Positions 1-8,152 of a stretch of 64,000 bases of DNA are shown piece after piece. This DNA is from Acidobacteriaceae bacterium (GTDB lineage: Bacteria; Acidobacteriota; Terriglobia; Terriglobales; Acidobacteriaceae). Under the pieces are notes generated by a model, which made no database searches, was not told the origin of the DNA, and was given only the letters and a program-made list of their open reading frames with translations. The stretch is from positions 1-64,000 of the forward strand of contig JASHQE010000107.1 of the NCBI GenBank assembly GCA_030037705.1. The letters run 5' to 3'. How positions within the stretch are numbered: the first letter of the stretch is position 1; the number at the start of each line of letters is the position of its first letter. A program made the position numbers and the translations under genes.

Positions 1-113
1 TGCACGATCATGAAGAACAATCCCGCGATGACCGCGACCCAGATCAGGCCCCACACGACATGGGTTGGGATCGGCTGCCCCCACGGATTCGTCGCCCAGG
101 TTATGAATTCCAT
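1..113 (-). CDS. Partial membrane protein at the end of the molybdenum hydroxylase operon
   Basis: Only the first 37 codons lie in the window; the rest is beyond position 1. The ATG at 113 sits 13 bp inside the end of the FAD-subunit gene, so the two are probably translationally coupled. The peptide starts MEFITWATNPWGQPIPTHVV and continues into a hydrophobic segment (residues about 19-36), so it is membrane-anchored. Its position after a periplasmic oxidoreductase suggests an electron acceptor such as a membrane-bound cytochrome c, but no haem motif is visible in this fragment and that role is inference. Confidence 0.6.
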   Translation of the reverse strand, partial: MEFITWATNPWGQPIPTHVVWGLIWVAVIAGLFFMIV

Positions 114-1162
114 GCCACCTCCTGCGTATCGAGATCCCCAGTGAGCGCGCCGTACGCTTGCTGGCCTGCAACGCCGCAGACGGCGCGCTTCACCAGATTG
201 CGCATGAGCGGAATCTTGTATGCATTGAATTGCAGAGGAACTGCCCCCTGCACCGCAAGTTTTCCCGCCATCTCACCGGTTGAGGCGTCCGCCGGCTTGC
301 CGACCACTGCGTCTTCCACATTCTTCAGCCGCATCGGCCGAGGCGAGACTGCATTCACCGCAAGACGAATCCGGCTGATGGCGCCGCCGCTCAGCACAAT
401 TGCCGAAGCAACGTTCATCAGCGGAAAATCCCACACGTTGCGGTCGCGGACCTTCTCAAAATAGAACGTAGCTCCAGCCCACGTGGAAGGAATGCGAATG
501 GCCGTCAGCAGGTCACCTGGCTGCAGCATGTTAATCCTCGTGATGTCCAGATCCGGCCCGATGTAGTAGTTCTCCGCGTCCACCGTCTTCTCGCCTTTCG
601 AGGTCTGCACCACGAACTTCGCATCGAGCGCGATGAGCGCCGGCACAGAGTCAGAGGGATGCACGGCTACGCACCGATCTGCGCCAAAGATGGCGTGCTC
701 GCGATTGCGGCCCACCGGCGTATCGGCATAGCAAATGTTGCCGCCCGCGCGATAACACGGCCAGCCGCCGCGGTAATACCAGCAGCGCACATCCTGCGAA
801 ACATTGCCGCCCAGCGTGCCCTGGTTGCGAATTTGCGGCGAAGCCACCACCGATACCGCCTGCGAGAGCACGCTATAGTTCTTCCTGATCTCCGGATGCT
901 CCGCAACCTCCGTCAGCGTGGTCATCGCGCCAATCTCCACTCCGTCGCCGGTTACGCGAATCCCTTTCAGCTCGTCGATGCCGCTCAGATCTACCAGCAC
1001 CTTGGGTTTCTTGATGCGGTCCTTCAGCCAGTCAAAACTGTCCAGCCCGCCAGCCATGATCCAGGCATCGCTGCCATGCTCCTGCAAAAGCTTTTGCGCA
1101 TCTGCCGCAGAGCTTGGCTGCAGCAGATCGAAGGCGGGCATTACATCGCGAATGATTGCCAT
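101..1162 (-). CDS. FAD-binding (medium) subunit of a xanthine dehydrogenase-family enzyme, PaoB-like
   Basis: This 353-residue protein is the flavin subunit of a molybdenum hydroxylase. It passes electrons between the iron-sulfur subunit and the final acceptor. The FAD-binding signatures are an AGGLDS-type segment near residue 37 and QGTLGGN at 114-120. Four cysteines at residues 127, 136, 144 and 164 form an insertion like the extra 4Fe-4S site of E. coli PaoB and 4-hydroxybenzoyl-CoA reductase, and unlike plain xanthine dehydrogenase. A GGAGAG ribosome site precedes the ATG. It is the third gene of the operon, separated from the Mo subunit by 137 bp that hold a nested inverted repeat. The substrate (probably an aldehyde or N-heterocycle) cannot be read from sequence. 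Confidence 0.9.
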   Translation of the reverse strand: MAIIRDVMPAFDLLQPSSAADAQKLLQEHGSDAWIMAGGLDSFDWLKDRIKKPKVLVDLSGIDELKGIRVTGDGVEIGAMTTLTEVAEHPEIRKNYSVLSQAVSVVASPQIRNQGTLGGNVSQDVRCWYYRGGWPCYRAGGNICYADTPVGRNREHAIFGADRCVAVHPSDSVPALIALDAKFVVQTSKGEKTVDAENYYIGPDLDITRINMLQPGDLLTAIRIPSTWAGATFYFEKVRDRNVWDFPLMNVASAIVLSGGAISRIRLAVNAVSPRPMRLKNVEDAVVGKPADASTGEMAGKLAVQGAVPLQFNAYKIPLMRNLVKRAVCGVAGQQAYGALTGDLDTQEVAWNS

Positions 1163-1186
1163 AGCTCTCTCCGTTCCCGTCCTTAC

Positions 1187-1299
1187 AGCGGTTTCACAGT
1201 TGCTGTCTTCCCGAAACCACTACTATCGAGTGGCATTTTCCTTAAGAAAATGCCACCTTGTTCACTTCCAGCAAAGGCAACACAAACTGTGAAACCGCT
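1187..1299. repeat. Nested inverted-repeat element inside the operon
   Basis: Perfect 15-bp terminal inverted repeats (AGCGGTTTCACAGTT at 1187-1201, its complement at 1285-1299) enclose an internal hairpin with a perfect 11-bp stem and 5-nt loop (1230-1240 and 1246-1256, GTGGCATTTTC). The right end touches the stop codon of the Mo-subunit gene. It fills most of the spacer before the FAD-subunit gene. The layout resembles a small non-autonomous mobile element or an intergenic repeat; it could also act as a stem-loop that adjusts mRNA stability. No clear target-site duplication was seen, and no second copy was noticed in this window. Confidence 0.6.
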
Positions 1300-3825
1300 C
1301 TAAATGTTGGCCATGAGTGGATGTTGCATCGGGCGGCCTGCTTCATAGGATGCCAGGATGGTATCCGCATAGACCGGTGCGCGCTGGAAAATCTCGTCGC
1401 CCAAGGCGTCTGACAGCGCATTGAGCACCGCTGCGCAGCCGCCGCCCACCGGCGGCTCACCCACTCCGCGCGAACCCACGGGCGTCTCCGGATCGGGAAT
1501 GTCGAGCGCGGCCCATTGCATGTCTATGGGCACGTCAAGAATCGTTGGCGGCTTGTTCTGGTAGAACCGCTTGGCCACCGTTACGCCATACTCTGGATCG
1601 AGCACCCACTTTTGCCCGATGGCGTGCGCGATCCCCAGCGTCGACCGGCCCAGCACCTGCCCGCCCAGCGAGCGCGGATGCAACACGGTGCCCACGTCCG
1701 CATACGCTAGAAAATCCGTCAGGTAATACTTGCCGGTCTCCACATCCACTTCCACCTCGGCAAAGCTCGCCACATACGAGTACGTATCTCCATCGCGCGG
1801 ATACTTGTCCTTTGCGGAGACCACCAGCCCGCGTCCGGCAAGCATGCCCACAGCTTGTTTGGTCTGCTTGTGCACGTCCGGCGGGGCCTCGTGCCCGTCG
1901 TAGATGCCACCCAGTTCGATCGCCTTCTGCGCCGCCTGCGCAAAGCTCAACCCCGCCCCGCCGCCTTTGCGGAAGACGCGCTGGTGCGCCACTTCGTAAT
2001 CGTCCGAAGAACCACCCAAAGACTTTGCGGCGACCTCTTTCAGTTTCTGCACACACTCCGTCGCCACCGAGTGCGCGGCGCGCGTCATCGCGTGCGTGGT
2101 CTGGCTGCCGCCCGAAGCGCAGGTATACGGGAAGACGCGGGACGTATCGCCCCACACTACTTCGCACACATCCCACGGCACATCCAGAACCTCGGCCGCC
2201 GCGCGGTGCACATCGATCACCGATTCGGTGCCTAAATTGCCGATGCCCGAGTGGAAGCGCACTTTGCCCTCCGGCGTAACCACCATCAGCCCATCGAAGC
2301 CGATCGTCCCGCCCACATACGTGCTCAGCGAAACGCCCACGCCGCGCGCCTTCGAGCCCATCCGCTTCGGCTGCTTCACGCGCTCCGCCCACCGGAACTG
2401 CTCCGCACCGCGGTCCAGCGCATCTTTGAGGAAACAGCTCGTCGTGTGTGCGCGCTTGCCTTCCTTGTTGGGCGGCCCATACTGCGCCTTCCCTTCAGGA
2501 CAGTTCACGCGGCGCAGCGCCACCTGGTCCACTCCCAGCTTGCGGGCGGCCTTCGACAGAATCGGCTCGATGATGCCAATTGCCTGCATCCCGCCTGGCG
2601 CGCTCTGTGCGCTGCGCGTAGGCGTATTGGTCATCACCGTCACGCCGCGCCAGCGCATCGCCGGCGGCTGAAAGAGCAGCGACGCGATCCGCGGCGCAGT
2701 ATTTCCGTCGCTGGCCGCGTCATACGCGCCCGCATTGCACACCGTGAACATGTCCATCGCGGTAATCTTGCCGTCTTTATCGAAGCCGATCTTCACACGC
2801 CCTTCCACGCTCGGCCGCGCCCGCCCGATGAAGTGCTCTTCCTCGCGGCTGATGCGCATCATCACCGGCGCATTCAGCTTCTTCGACAAAATGGCCGGAA
2901 CGATCATGATCACGGTGCCGGTGACCTTGCTCCCGAATCCGCCGCCCGTATACTCGCTGATGAGCACCACATTGTCCGGACTCATATTCATCCAGCGCGC
3001 AATCGCCGGCACCGTCTGCGCCGTGCTCTGTGTGCCAGTGTGGAGATAGAGCTTCCCATTCTGCCAGTAGGCCATCGCCGTGCGCGTCTCCAGGCATTGG
3101 TGGCTCACATCCGGCGTAATAAACGACTCATCCAGCACAAGCGCGGCATTCTTGAAGCCAGCATCGAGATCACCGTATGACCAGGTATCCGGCGCTTCGC
3201 CCATCGGCAGCTTGCCCTGCCGGTAATCTTCAAAGTCCTTTTCGGTCCACTTAAGCTTGGTGAGTTCCGGCGGTCCCGGATGATCCTTCGGGCGCGTCCA
3301 TACATTCCCGTCCTCGCGCGGGTTCGGCCCTCCCGGCCGCAGGCTCTCCAGCGGATCGATCACGAACGGCAGCTCTTCCCAGTCGATCTTGATCCGCTCG
3401 ATCGCCTCAGCCGCAGTCAGCTCATCCACAGCGGCAACGGCCAGAATCGGATCCCCCTGGTACACCGGCTCGTTAGTGAGCGCTCGCTCGCCCCATTTGC
3501 TGGCCTTGATCGTCTGCCCGTTGTCGTTCAGATAATCGGCCTGGGCCGGAATGTCATCCGCCGTAAGAACAGCTTTCACGCCCGGCATCGCCAGCGCATC
3601 GGAGGCATCGATGCTCCTGATCCGTCCATGCGGCGTAGGACTCAGCACCAGCCGGCAAAACAGCATTCCCTCGGCGCGAAAATCCTCCGCGTATTTCGAT
3701 GTGCCTGTAACCTTGGCGATAAGGTCAGGCGTCGTGTAGTTTTTCCCAACCAGCTTATGGCCCGCGCCGTAGACGCGATCGTTTGGGTTGGCAGGCTGAC
3801 TCGTCTTTGTATTCGTAACCGCCAT
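1300..3825 (-). CDS. Molybdopterin-binding (large) subunit of a xanthine dehydrogenase-family enzyme, PaoC-like
   Basis: This 841-residue catalytic subunit carries the Mo-pterin cofactor and hydroxylates or oxidises the organic substrate. Family signatures are the N-terminal hammerhead domain (KVTGTSKYAEDF near residue 40), the Mo-binding glycine loop GGGFGSK near residue 295, and the C-terminal GVGEPPVGGG, whose Glu is the catalytic base in this family. It has no signal peptide, as expected for a subunit that is co-exported with the Tat-bearing small subunit. It starts 3 bp after the small-subunit stop codon, so the two genes are co-translated. The FAD gene follows. Confidence 0.93.
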   Translation of the reverse strand: MAVTNTKTSQPANPNDRVYGAGHKLVGKNYTTPDLIAKVTGTSKYAEDFRAEGMLFCRLVLSPTPHGRIRSIDASDALAMPGVKAVLTADDIPAQADYLNDNGQTIKASKWGERALTNEPVYQGDPILAVAAVDELTAAEAIERIKIDWEELPFVIDPLESLRPGGPNPREDGNVWTRPKDHPGPPELTKLKWTEKDFEDYRQGKLPMGEAPDTWSYGDLDAGFKNAALVLDESFITPDVSHQCLETRTAMAYWQNGKLYLHTGTQSTAQTVPAIARWMNMSPDNVVLISEYTGGGFGSKVTGTVIMIVPAILSKKLNAPVMMRISREEEHFIGRARPSVEGRVKIGFDKDGKITAMDMFTVCNAGAYDAASDGNTAPRIASLLFQPPAMRWRGVTVMTNTPTRSAQSAPGGMQAIGIIEPILSKAARKLGVDQVALRRVNCPEGKAQYGPPNKEGKRAHTTSCFLKDALDRGAEQFRWAERVKQPKRMGSKARGVGVSLSTYVGGTIGFDGLMVVTPEGKVRFHSGIGNLGTESVIDVHRAAAEVLDVPWDVCEVVWGDTSRVFPYTCASGGSQTTHAMTRAAHSVATECVQKLKEVAAKSLGGSSDDYEVAHQRVFRKGGGAGLSFAQAAQKAIELGGIYDGHEAPPDVHKQTKQAVGMLAGRGLVVSAKDKYPRDGDTYSYVASFAEVEVDVETGKYYLTDFLAYADVGTVLHPRSLGGQVLGRSTLGIAHAIGQKWVLDPEYGVTVAKRFYQNKPPTILDVPIDMQWAALDIPDPETPVGSRGVGEPPVGGGCAAVLNALSDALGDEIFQRAPVYADTILASYEAGRPMQHPLMANI

Positions 3826-3828
3826 CGC

Positions 3829-4539
3829 TCACGCCCCTCTCGCCAGTGCCGCAGTCGCATCGTCTCCAGCAGCCGGATTCCCCGCAATCGCAGTCAGGGT
3901 CTTGCCTGCAGGAATCCCGTCTCTCATATACTCGGCGCCGCGCATCATGGCATCGAGAATCTTGTTGTAGTCCTGGCAGCGGCATAGGTTGCCCGAGATG
4001 CCGTGCGCCAGCTCCTTCCGCGTCGGATTGGGATTTGTTTTAAGAAATCCGACCGTTGCCATCAGGAATCCGGACATGCAGAACGCACACTGGAATCCCT
4101 GCTCATCGATCACCGCCTGCTGCACCGGATGCAGCCTGCCATCGGCTGAAGCCAGCCCTTCAATCGTGGTCACGTTGCGCCCGCGCACCGTATGTGTCAG
4201 CACCGAGCAGCCATAATGCGGCACATTATCGATCAGCACTGTACAGGCCCCGCATTCGGCGCGGTCACAGCCCAGCTTCGTTCCGGTCAGACCCAGCTTG
4301 TAGCGTAGCGTCCATGCCAATGTCTCCTGCTTCATCACGTCCACGCGCCGCGGCTTGCCGTTCACGTTGACCGTGATCAGCCGCTCGCCTGTCGAGTACG
4401 TCCGGCCGCGCGGGGCCAGAAACCGGTAGCTCGCCGCGCCCACCGCGGCGCCTCCGGCAATGACGCCAAGGATGAAATTCCGTCTCGTAATCGTTTTCGG
4501 TGGATTCTCGCCGCTCTTCAGATCGTTCCTATCCGACAT
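3829..4539 (-). CDS. Tat-exported 2Fe-2S subunit of a xanthine dehydrogenase-family enzyme, PaoA-like
   Basis: This 236-residue small subunit carries two 2Fe-2S clusters. Residues 19-24 (RRNFIL) plus the following hydrophobic stretch form a twin-arginine signal, so the whole complex is predicted to be exported folded to the periplasm, as for E. coli PaoABC. Cluster ligands are Cys91, Cys96, Cys99 and Cys111 in the plant-ferredoxin-like domain, and Cys151, Cys154, Cys186 and Cys188 in the helical domain. The C-terminal tail after residue 205 is Ala-rich and longer than usual. It is the first gene of the operon. No XdhC-type maturation chaperone is visible within the window. Confidence 0.93.
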   Translation of the reverse strand: MSDRNDLKSGENPPKTITRRNFILGVIAGGAAVGAASYRFLAPRGRTYSTGERLITVNVNGKPRRVDVMKQETLAWTLRYKLGLTGTKLGCDRAECGACTVLIDNVPHYGCSVLTHTVRGRNVTTIEGLASADGRLHPVQQAVIDEQGFQCAFCMSGFLMATVGFLKTNPNPTRKELAHGISGNLCRCQDYNKILDAMMRGAEYMRDGIPAGKTLTAIAGNPAAGDDATAALARGA

Positions 4540-5090
4540 AGCCGCTACTCCAGTTGTGAAGAGTCTTTCCGGGGATGCGATGGGCTCGCCGCGTCGAACT
4601 TCCCTAGCACGCGCACTCAGGGACCTGATGCTGCCGATATATTAGTCCCGGGCCGGGAGAGTTGTGAAGCAGCCCAAGCATCCTCATCCAAAGCGTTCGG
4701 CGCAAATCCACGCGTTAACGTCTGTTCAGTTTGGAAATCGTCCTCTATTCTGGGACGTGCGGCTTCTCAATTTTGTTTTAGGCGCATTTCAAAACCCGGC
4801 ACCATTGCATTCGTAGGCGCGAAAAAACCTGCGCCGATCAACAGAAAACCCCGCGATGCATAGGTACGCGAAAAAATCGTTCTCAATTGCGCTGAACCGT
4901 TTAAAATCGCCGATCTCTCTGTTGCAACGAGTACGCGCCTGCGACATCCTTTCAACATGAAGAATGTTTGCCGCATAGCGGCAGGTCTCTCCTTTTTCCC
5001 GCAGGGCTGCGGTTTGGATCCAAAGGACCGGCGCACACAGCCGGGAGATTGGATTCACGTGTTCCGGTTGCGCTCCCATGGGGTTCTCTC
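4540..5090. other. Divergent intergenic region, about 550 bp, no gene seen
   Basis: The interval lies between the divergently transcribed molybdenum hydroxylase operon and the marR-type gene. Small open frames here have no recognisable protein features. The MarR protein may act on this interval, as divergent MarR regulators often do, but no convincing operator palindrome was identified. Confidence 0.5.
4639..4668 (-). promoter_or_regulatory. Possible sigma-70 promoter for the molybdenum hydroxylase operon
   Basis: Read on the minus strand, TTCACA (4668-4663) and TAATAT (4644-4639) are separated by 18 bp and lie about 100 bp upstream of the small-subunit ATG. The match is reasonable but unsupported by anything else. 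Confidence 0.3.
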
Positions 5091-5615
5091 ATGGTGAGCC
5101 TGAAACAGGAGATCGCACAGCAGTTGCCGTTTTCCAGCCCGGAAGAAGAGGCGTTTCTCAATCTGCTGCGTACATCCGACGCGCTGCACCGGGCCTTTCA
5201 TCGCAAAACACGGGATTGGGGCATTACCTCAACGCAATACAACGTGCTGAGGATTCTGCGCGGCGCTCAGCCGGATGGTCTTACCTGCGCGGCTATCGGC
5301 AGCCGCATGATCACGGCGGATCCGGACATCACACGGCTATTGCGCCGCCTGAAAGGACTCAAGCTCATCCACCAGCGGCGAGACCGGCAGGACCGCCGTG
5401 TGGTTTGGACGCAAATCTCCGAGGCTGGGCTGGAACTGCTCGACGCCATGGATCCGGTGATCCAGCAGGCTCCGCAAGAGCTACTGGGTCACATGACCCG
5501 CGAAGAGCTGACAGAGCTGATTCGCCTGCTCGAACATGCGCGCGGGCGGGAGGCAGGGCAGCCCATCCAATGCGACTGTGACGGGAATCCGGTCTCGCCG
5601 AGGACTAACTCGTGA
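5091..5615 (+). CDS. MarR-family transcriptional regulator
   Basis: This 174-residue protein has the MarR winged-helix fold: a helical dimerisation N-terminus, a recognition region around residues 55-80 and a basic wing (RRDRQDRRVVW near residues 95-105). MarR proteins are dimeric regulators that release DNA when they bind small ligands. I chose ATG 5091 because the earlier in-frame start at 4968 adds 41 residues that do not look like MarR. The 3' end overlaps the convergent LuxR-type gene by 11 bp. It may control the divergent molybdenum hydroxylase operon; that is inferred from position only. Confidence 0.85.
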   Translation: MVSLKQEIAQQLPFSSPEEEAFLNLLRTSDALHRAFHRKTRDWGITSTQYNVLRILRGAQPDGLTCAAIGSRMITADPDITRLLRRLKGLKLIHQRRDRQDRRVVWTQISEAGLELLDAMDPVIQQAPQELLGHMTREELTELIRLLEHARGREAGQPIQCDCDGNPVSPRTNS

Positions 5616-6351
5616 CGATCTTCTGCGCTACAACCTCTTCGTCCACATCGGACTGAATGATCTTATTGTGGAGACAATAGAGAGCCAGTTCCAGGCGGTC
5701 CGAGACGCCAAGCTTGTCGTAGATCTTGCGCAGATAGTTTTTGATCACCTGCTCAGTCGTGCCAAGCTGGAACGCGATTTCCTTGTTCCGCTTTCCCTGG
5801 GTGATGCAGGTAATGATGGCTAGTTCCTTGGGAGAAAGACGCGGCTGATTGCGCGGGCTCACCAGAGCCGCGGCCTGCGCGCGATACGCTTCAATGACCC
5901 AGTTCACCGACTGGTTATCGATCCAGGTTTCGCCCGCGGCGATGCGGCGCACGCACCGCACCAGCAGGTCAGGGGAGATGGAGCGGTTCACAATGCCGCG
6001 TACACCGCGCCGATAAAGCTCCACGGTGTGGCTCTCGTCAGCAGCGACTGCCTGCACGATGAGCTTCACGTCGGGAGCAATCCGCAAAAGTTCTGGAATC
6101 GCATTGGCCGTACCGGCCAGCAATCCGCCCTCGAGGAGCACCACGTCTGTCGGGTAGCGTTCGATGGCGGAGCGCAGGCTCTCCATCGAGTCGGCCTGGG
6201 CTACTACGCGAAGATCATCTTCCAAGGCAAAAACTTTACGGATACCGACACGGTAAATTGCCTGGGAGTCCGCAAGGATTATGCGGATCGTCCCTGGCTT
6301 GATCGCCGCATCAGATTTTTCGGCTTCAGGAGCATCATCCAGGAAATCCAT
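5605..6351 (-). CDS. LuxR/NarL-type regulator with a degenerate receiver domain
   Basis: The 248-residue protein has an N-terminal receiver-like domain (about 22-140) and a C-terminal LuxR helix-turn-helix (about 168-235, with KELAIITCITQGKRNKEIA). The receiver lacks the usual phosphorylation set. The acceptor Asp position reads VVLLEGG, giving Glu74, the acidic pair is reduced to LADSQ, and the conserved Lys is replaced by an Arg (IVNRSIS). It is therefore probably not switched by phosphate; Glu at the acceptor site can mimic a constitutively active state. It follows a PilZ gene by 30 bp on the same strand, which suggests co-transcription. Confidence 0.85.
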   Translation of the reverse strand: MDFLDDAPEAEKSDAAIKPGTIRIILADSQAIYRVGIRKVFALEDDLRVVAQADSMESLRSAIERYPTDVVLLEGGLLAGTANAIPELLRIAPDVKLIVQAVAADESHTVELYRRGVRGIVNRSISPDLLVRCVRRIAAGETWIDNQSVNWVIEAYRAQAAALVSPRNQPRLSPKELAIITCITQGKRNKEIAFQLGTTEQVIKNYLRKIYDKLGVSDRLELALYCLHNKIIQSDVDEEVVAQKIVTS

Positions 6352-6381
6352 AGTTGGCTGCCGCCAAAGGACCCGCGCCTC

Positions 6382-6774
6382 TCACCGCTCCGCGAATTGG
6401 TATTCATCAATCGTCGCAGCAGCGAGATGCAGATTTTGGCTTAAAGAGCAGCGTACCACACGTCCCGTGCAATGAACTAGCACATCATGGGGAGTCCCTA
6501 GCACTGTATGGGGCATACGCAAGTCAAAATGGATGTCGGTCCCCACCAATAAATCCCGGTCGAGTTCAAAAAGAACCCCATTCGCCGAAACGTTCCTCGT
6601 CGTGGCGCTCACTTCTTCTCCGTCCGTTTCTACGATCACGGGCAGCATCAAGGGAAAGCGCACGGCGCAGCGCACTTCTTGCCGCGCTCCGTCCGAATCA
6701 GGCCCCTCTGCCTGAAGGGAAAATCCTGAGTTCACAAATGTCATAACCCTAATCCTGGGCTCAGTATCACGCAT
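6382..6774 (-). CDS. PilZ-domain protein (probable c-di-GMP receptor)
   Basis: This 130-residue protein is essentially a PilZ domain. The c-di-GMP-binding RxxxR motif is RCAVR (residues 35-39) and the second motif NVSANG is at residues 61-66, so ligand binding is expected. The chosen start is ATG 6774. A TTG at 6846 and an ATG at 6744 (with AGGATTAGGG upstream) are also possible. It is the first gene of a pair with the LuxR-type regulator downstream, a hint that c-di-GMP sensing and transcription control are linked here. Confidence 0.8.
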   Translation of the reverse strand: MRDTEPRIRVMTFVNSGFSLQAEGPDSDGARQEVRCAVRFPLMLPVIVETDGEEVSATTRNVSANGVLFELDRDLLVGTDIHFDLRMPHTVLGTPHDVLVHCTGRVVRCSLSQNLHLAAATIDEYQFAER

Positions 6775-6846
6775 CTCGGTCACTCTAACGAATTTTCCAT
6801 GACGGCAAAACGGCACCAAAGTTTTCAGAAAAGTAACTTCCTGCAA

Positions 6847-7641
6847 GAACCGTTCTCTATTGGAACCTTTTTAGGCTTTTTCAGATCGCACAGAATCAAA
6901 ATGGCACCCATTGAGTGCGGGAAAGATGCTGCCACGGCTCCGACTCATCTCTGCTCTCATTGCGATCAACACCCATCATCCTGCTTCTGCCCAAGCAGAC
7001 AAGCGAACAATTCCTCTGCCCATAAAGAAAAGCGGGCCAAGGAGCAGTTCCTTACTTAATAGACGATTCCGCACTAGAACCGGTTAAAGCGCAACTCCCG
7101 CCTTGGCCAGTTCATCAGGATCTGTTTTTTGAAAATGTCGTTGAGAAACACCGCTGGCGGAACAAAGGGGGCGTGAATCGCCGGATCGGAAGACCAGAAA
7201 TGGAGAATTTGTTGATGAGCTGATTCAGTAAGCACCCATTGAGACGGCCAGCCATCTCAATGTCCCAATTGCCGATCCCGTCAAAGGGCAAGGGGAATAT
7301 CAAGCACGATCTACCTATCCGCCAAGCATAGGAAACGCGCCTGGTCATTCCATCCTGTGTGCTTGTCGCCCGCAGACACCCACGTGTGTCGCTTTTTGTC
7401 TCAAGAAATTAAGGAAAATTTCGTTCTTGCTGCGCCGGCTCCCAATAGCTCCGGAGACCTGAGTGGTTTTACTAGCGAATGCATGGCGAAAACAACCCGT
7501 TTTAGCACAACCGAATGTCTTGCGGAAGACAAAAAGTACCCGTTAGGAAGCAAAAATGAGCAAATTATTACTTTTGTGCTAGATGATCTACACAATTTGG
7601 GGTAGTCTTTTTCTGCAACCTGATCCAAGGAGCGAATTGCA
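6847..7641. other. Long A+T-richer region without a convincing gene
   Basis: Nearly 800 bp hold only open frames that lack any recognisable protein character. The last 200 bp are clearly richer in A and T than the surroundings and contain a dyad-symmetric site at 7575-7594, so at least the 3' part probably contains the promoter of the repeat-protein gene. Confidence 0.5.
7575..7594. promoter_or_regulatory. Operator-like dyad upstream of the repeat-protein gene
   Basis: TGTGCTAGATGATCTACACA is an imperfect palindrome: arms TGTG(C)TAGAT and ATCTACACA, with a single-base bulge. It lies 48 bp before the start codon. A transcription factor site is plausible; no cognate regulator is known. Confidence 0.3.
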
Positions 7642-8049
7642 ATGCAAAAGACAAGAAATTTCAGAGTCAGCACCTTCCTGATCATTAGTGCAGCTTTGGC
7701 TATGTTCGTTTCAACGGCAATGGCCACACCCAGCCATGCCATATCGTCTACGACTCCTTCGGTCGCAGCCAGCACAGTGGCCGATGACTCGCCGCTCACT
7801 CCGATGCCACCCTCGCCTCCGGCATCTCTGGCCGATGATTCGTCGCCGCTTACTCCGATGCCGCCTTCACCTCCGGCATCTGTAGCCGACGACTCGTCGC
7901 CGCTTACTCCAATGCCACCTTCACCTCCATCATCTGTGGCCGACGACTCGTCGCCACTCACTCCGATGCCGCCCTCGCCTCCGGCGTCTGTGGCCGACAA
8001 CTCACCACTCACTCCGATGCCACCTTCGCCTCCGGCGGCGGTAGCCTAG
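7642..8049 (+). CDS. Secreted Pro-rich tandem-repeat protein
   Basis: The 135-residue product begins with a signal peptide (basic n-region, hydrophobic residues 10-27, then MATPSHA). From residue 46 to 133 it consists of five repeats of the unit VADDSSPLTPMPPSPPAS; the first and last lack one Ser. The repeats are 54 bp (51 bp for the outer two). They carry synonymous third-position changes, so the peptide seems selected and the array is not a fresh slippage product. An AAGGAG site stands 9 bp before the ATG. Pro/Ser/Asp-rich extracellular stalks or cell-wall spacers look like this, but I know no matching family. The function is unknown. Confidence 0.7.
   Translation: MQKTRNFRVSTFLIISAALAMFVSTAMATPSHAISSTTPSVAASTVADDSPLTPMPPSPPASLADDSSPLTPMPPSPPASVADDSSPLTPMPPSPPSSVADDSSPLTPMPPSPPASVADNSPLTPMPPSPPAAVA
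7777..8040 (+). repeat. Five-copy 54-bp coding tandem repeat
   Basis: Units start at 7777, 7828, 7882, 7936 and 7990, all in frame within the secreted protein gene. The copies differ mainly at synonymous positions; the first and last units are 51 bp. Confidence 0.9.
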
Positions 8050-8152
8050 GGGCAGTTTCGGAAGCATCCCCTGTTTGTTGTAGCTTGCTTCCCGGCCGTT
8101 TCACCGATGAATCGCGATATCATGCGTTTGTGGGTTTGGGTGAGAGGCTGAT

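Noticed and set aside
1535-2392. 285-codon minus-strand frame inside the molybdopterin subunit gene
   Set aside because: It is an Arg/Gly-rich shadow frame of a G+C-rich gene with no independent signals.
6799-7059. 86-codon plus-strand open frame after the PilZ gene
   Set aside because: Composition is not protein-like, there is no ribosome site and it starts inside the 5' region of the opposite-strand gene.
7401-8012. 203-codon minus-strand open frame antisense to the repeat-protein gene
   Set aside because: It is kept open by the repeated sense codons, has a Gly/Ser repeat mirroring them, and no ribosome site or separate homology.
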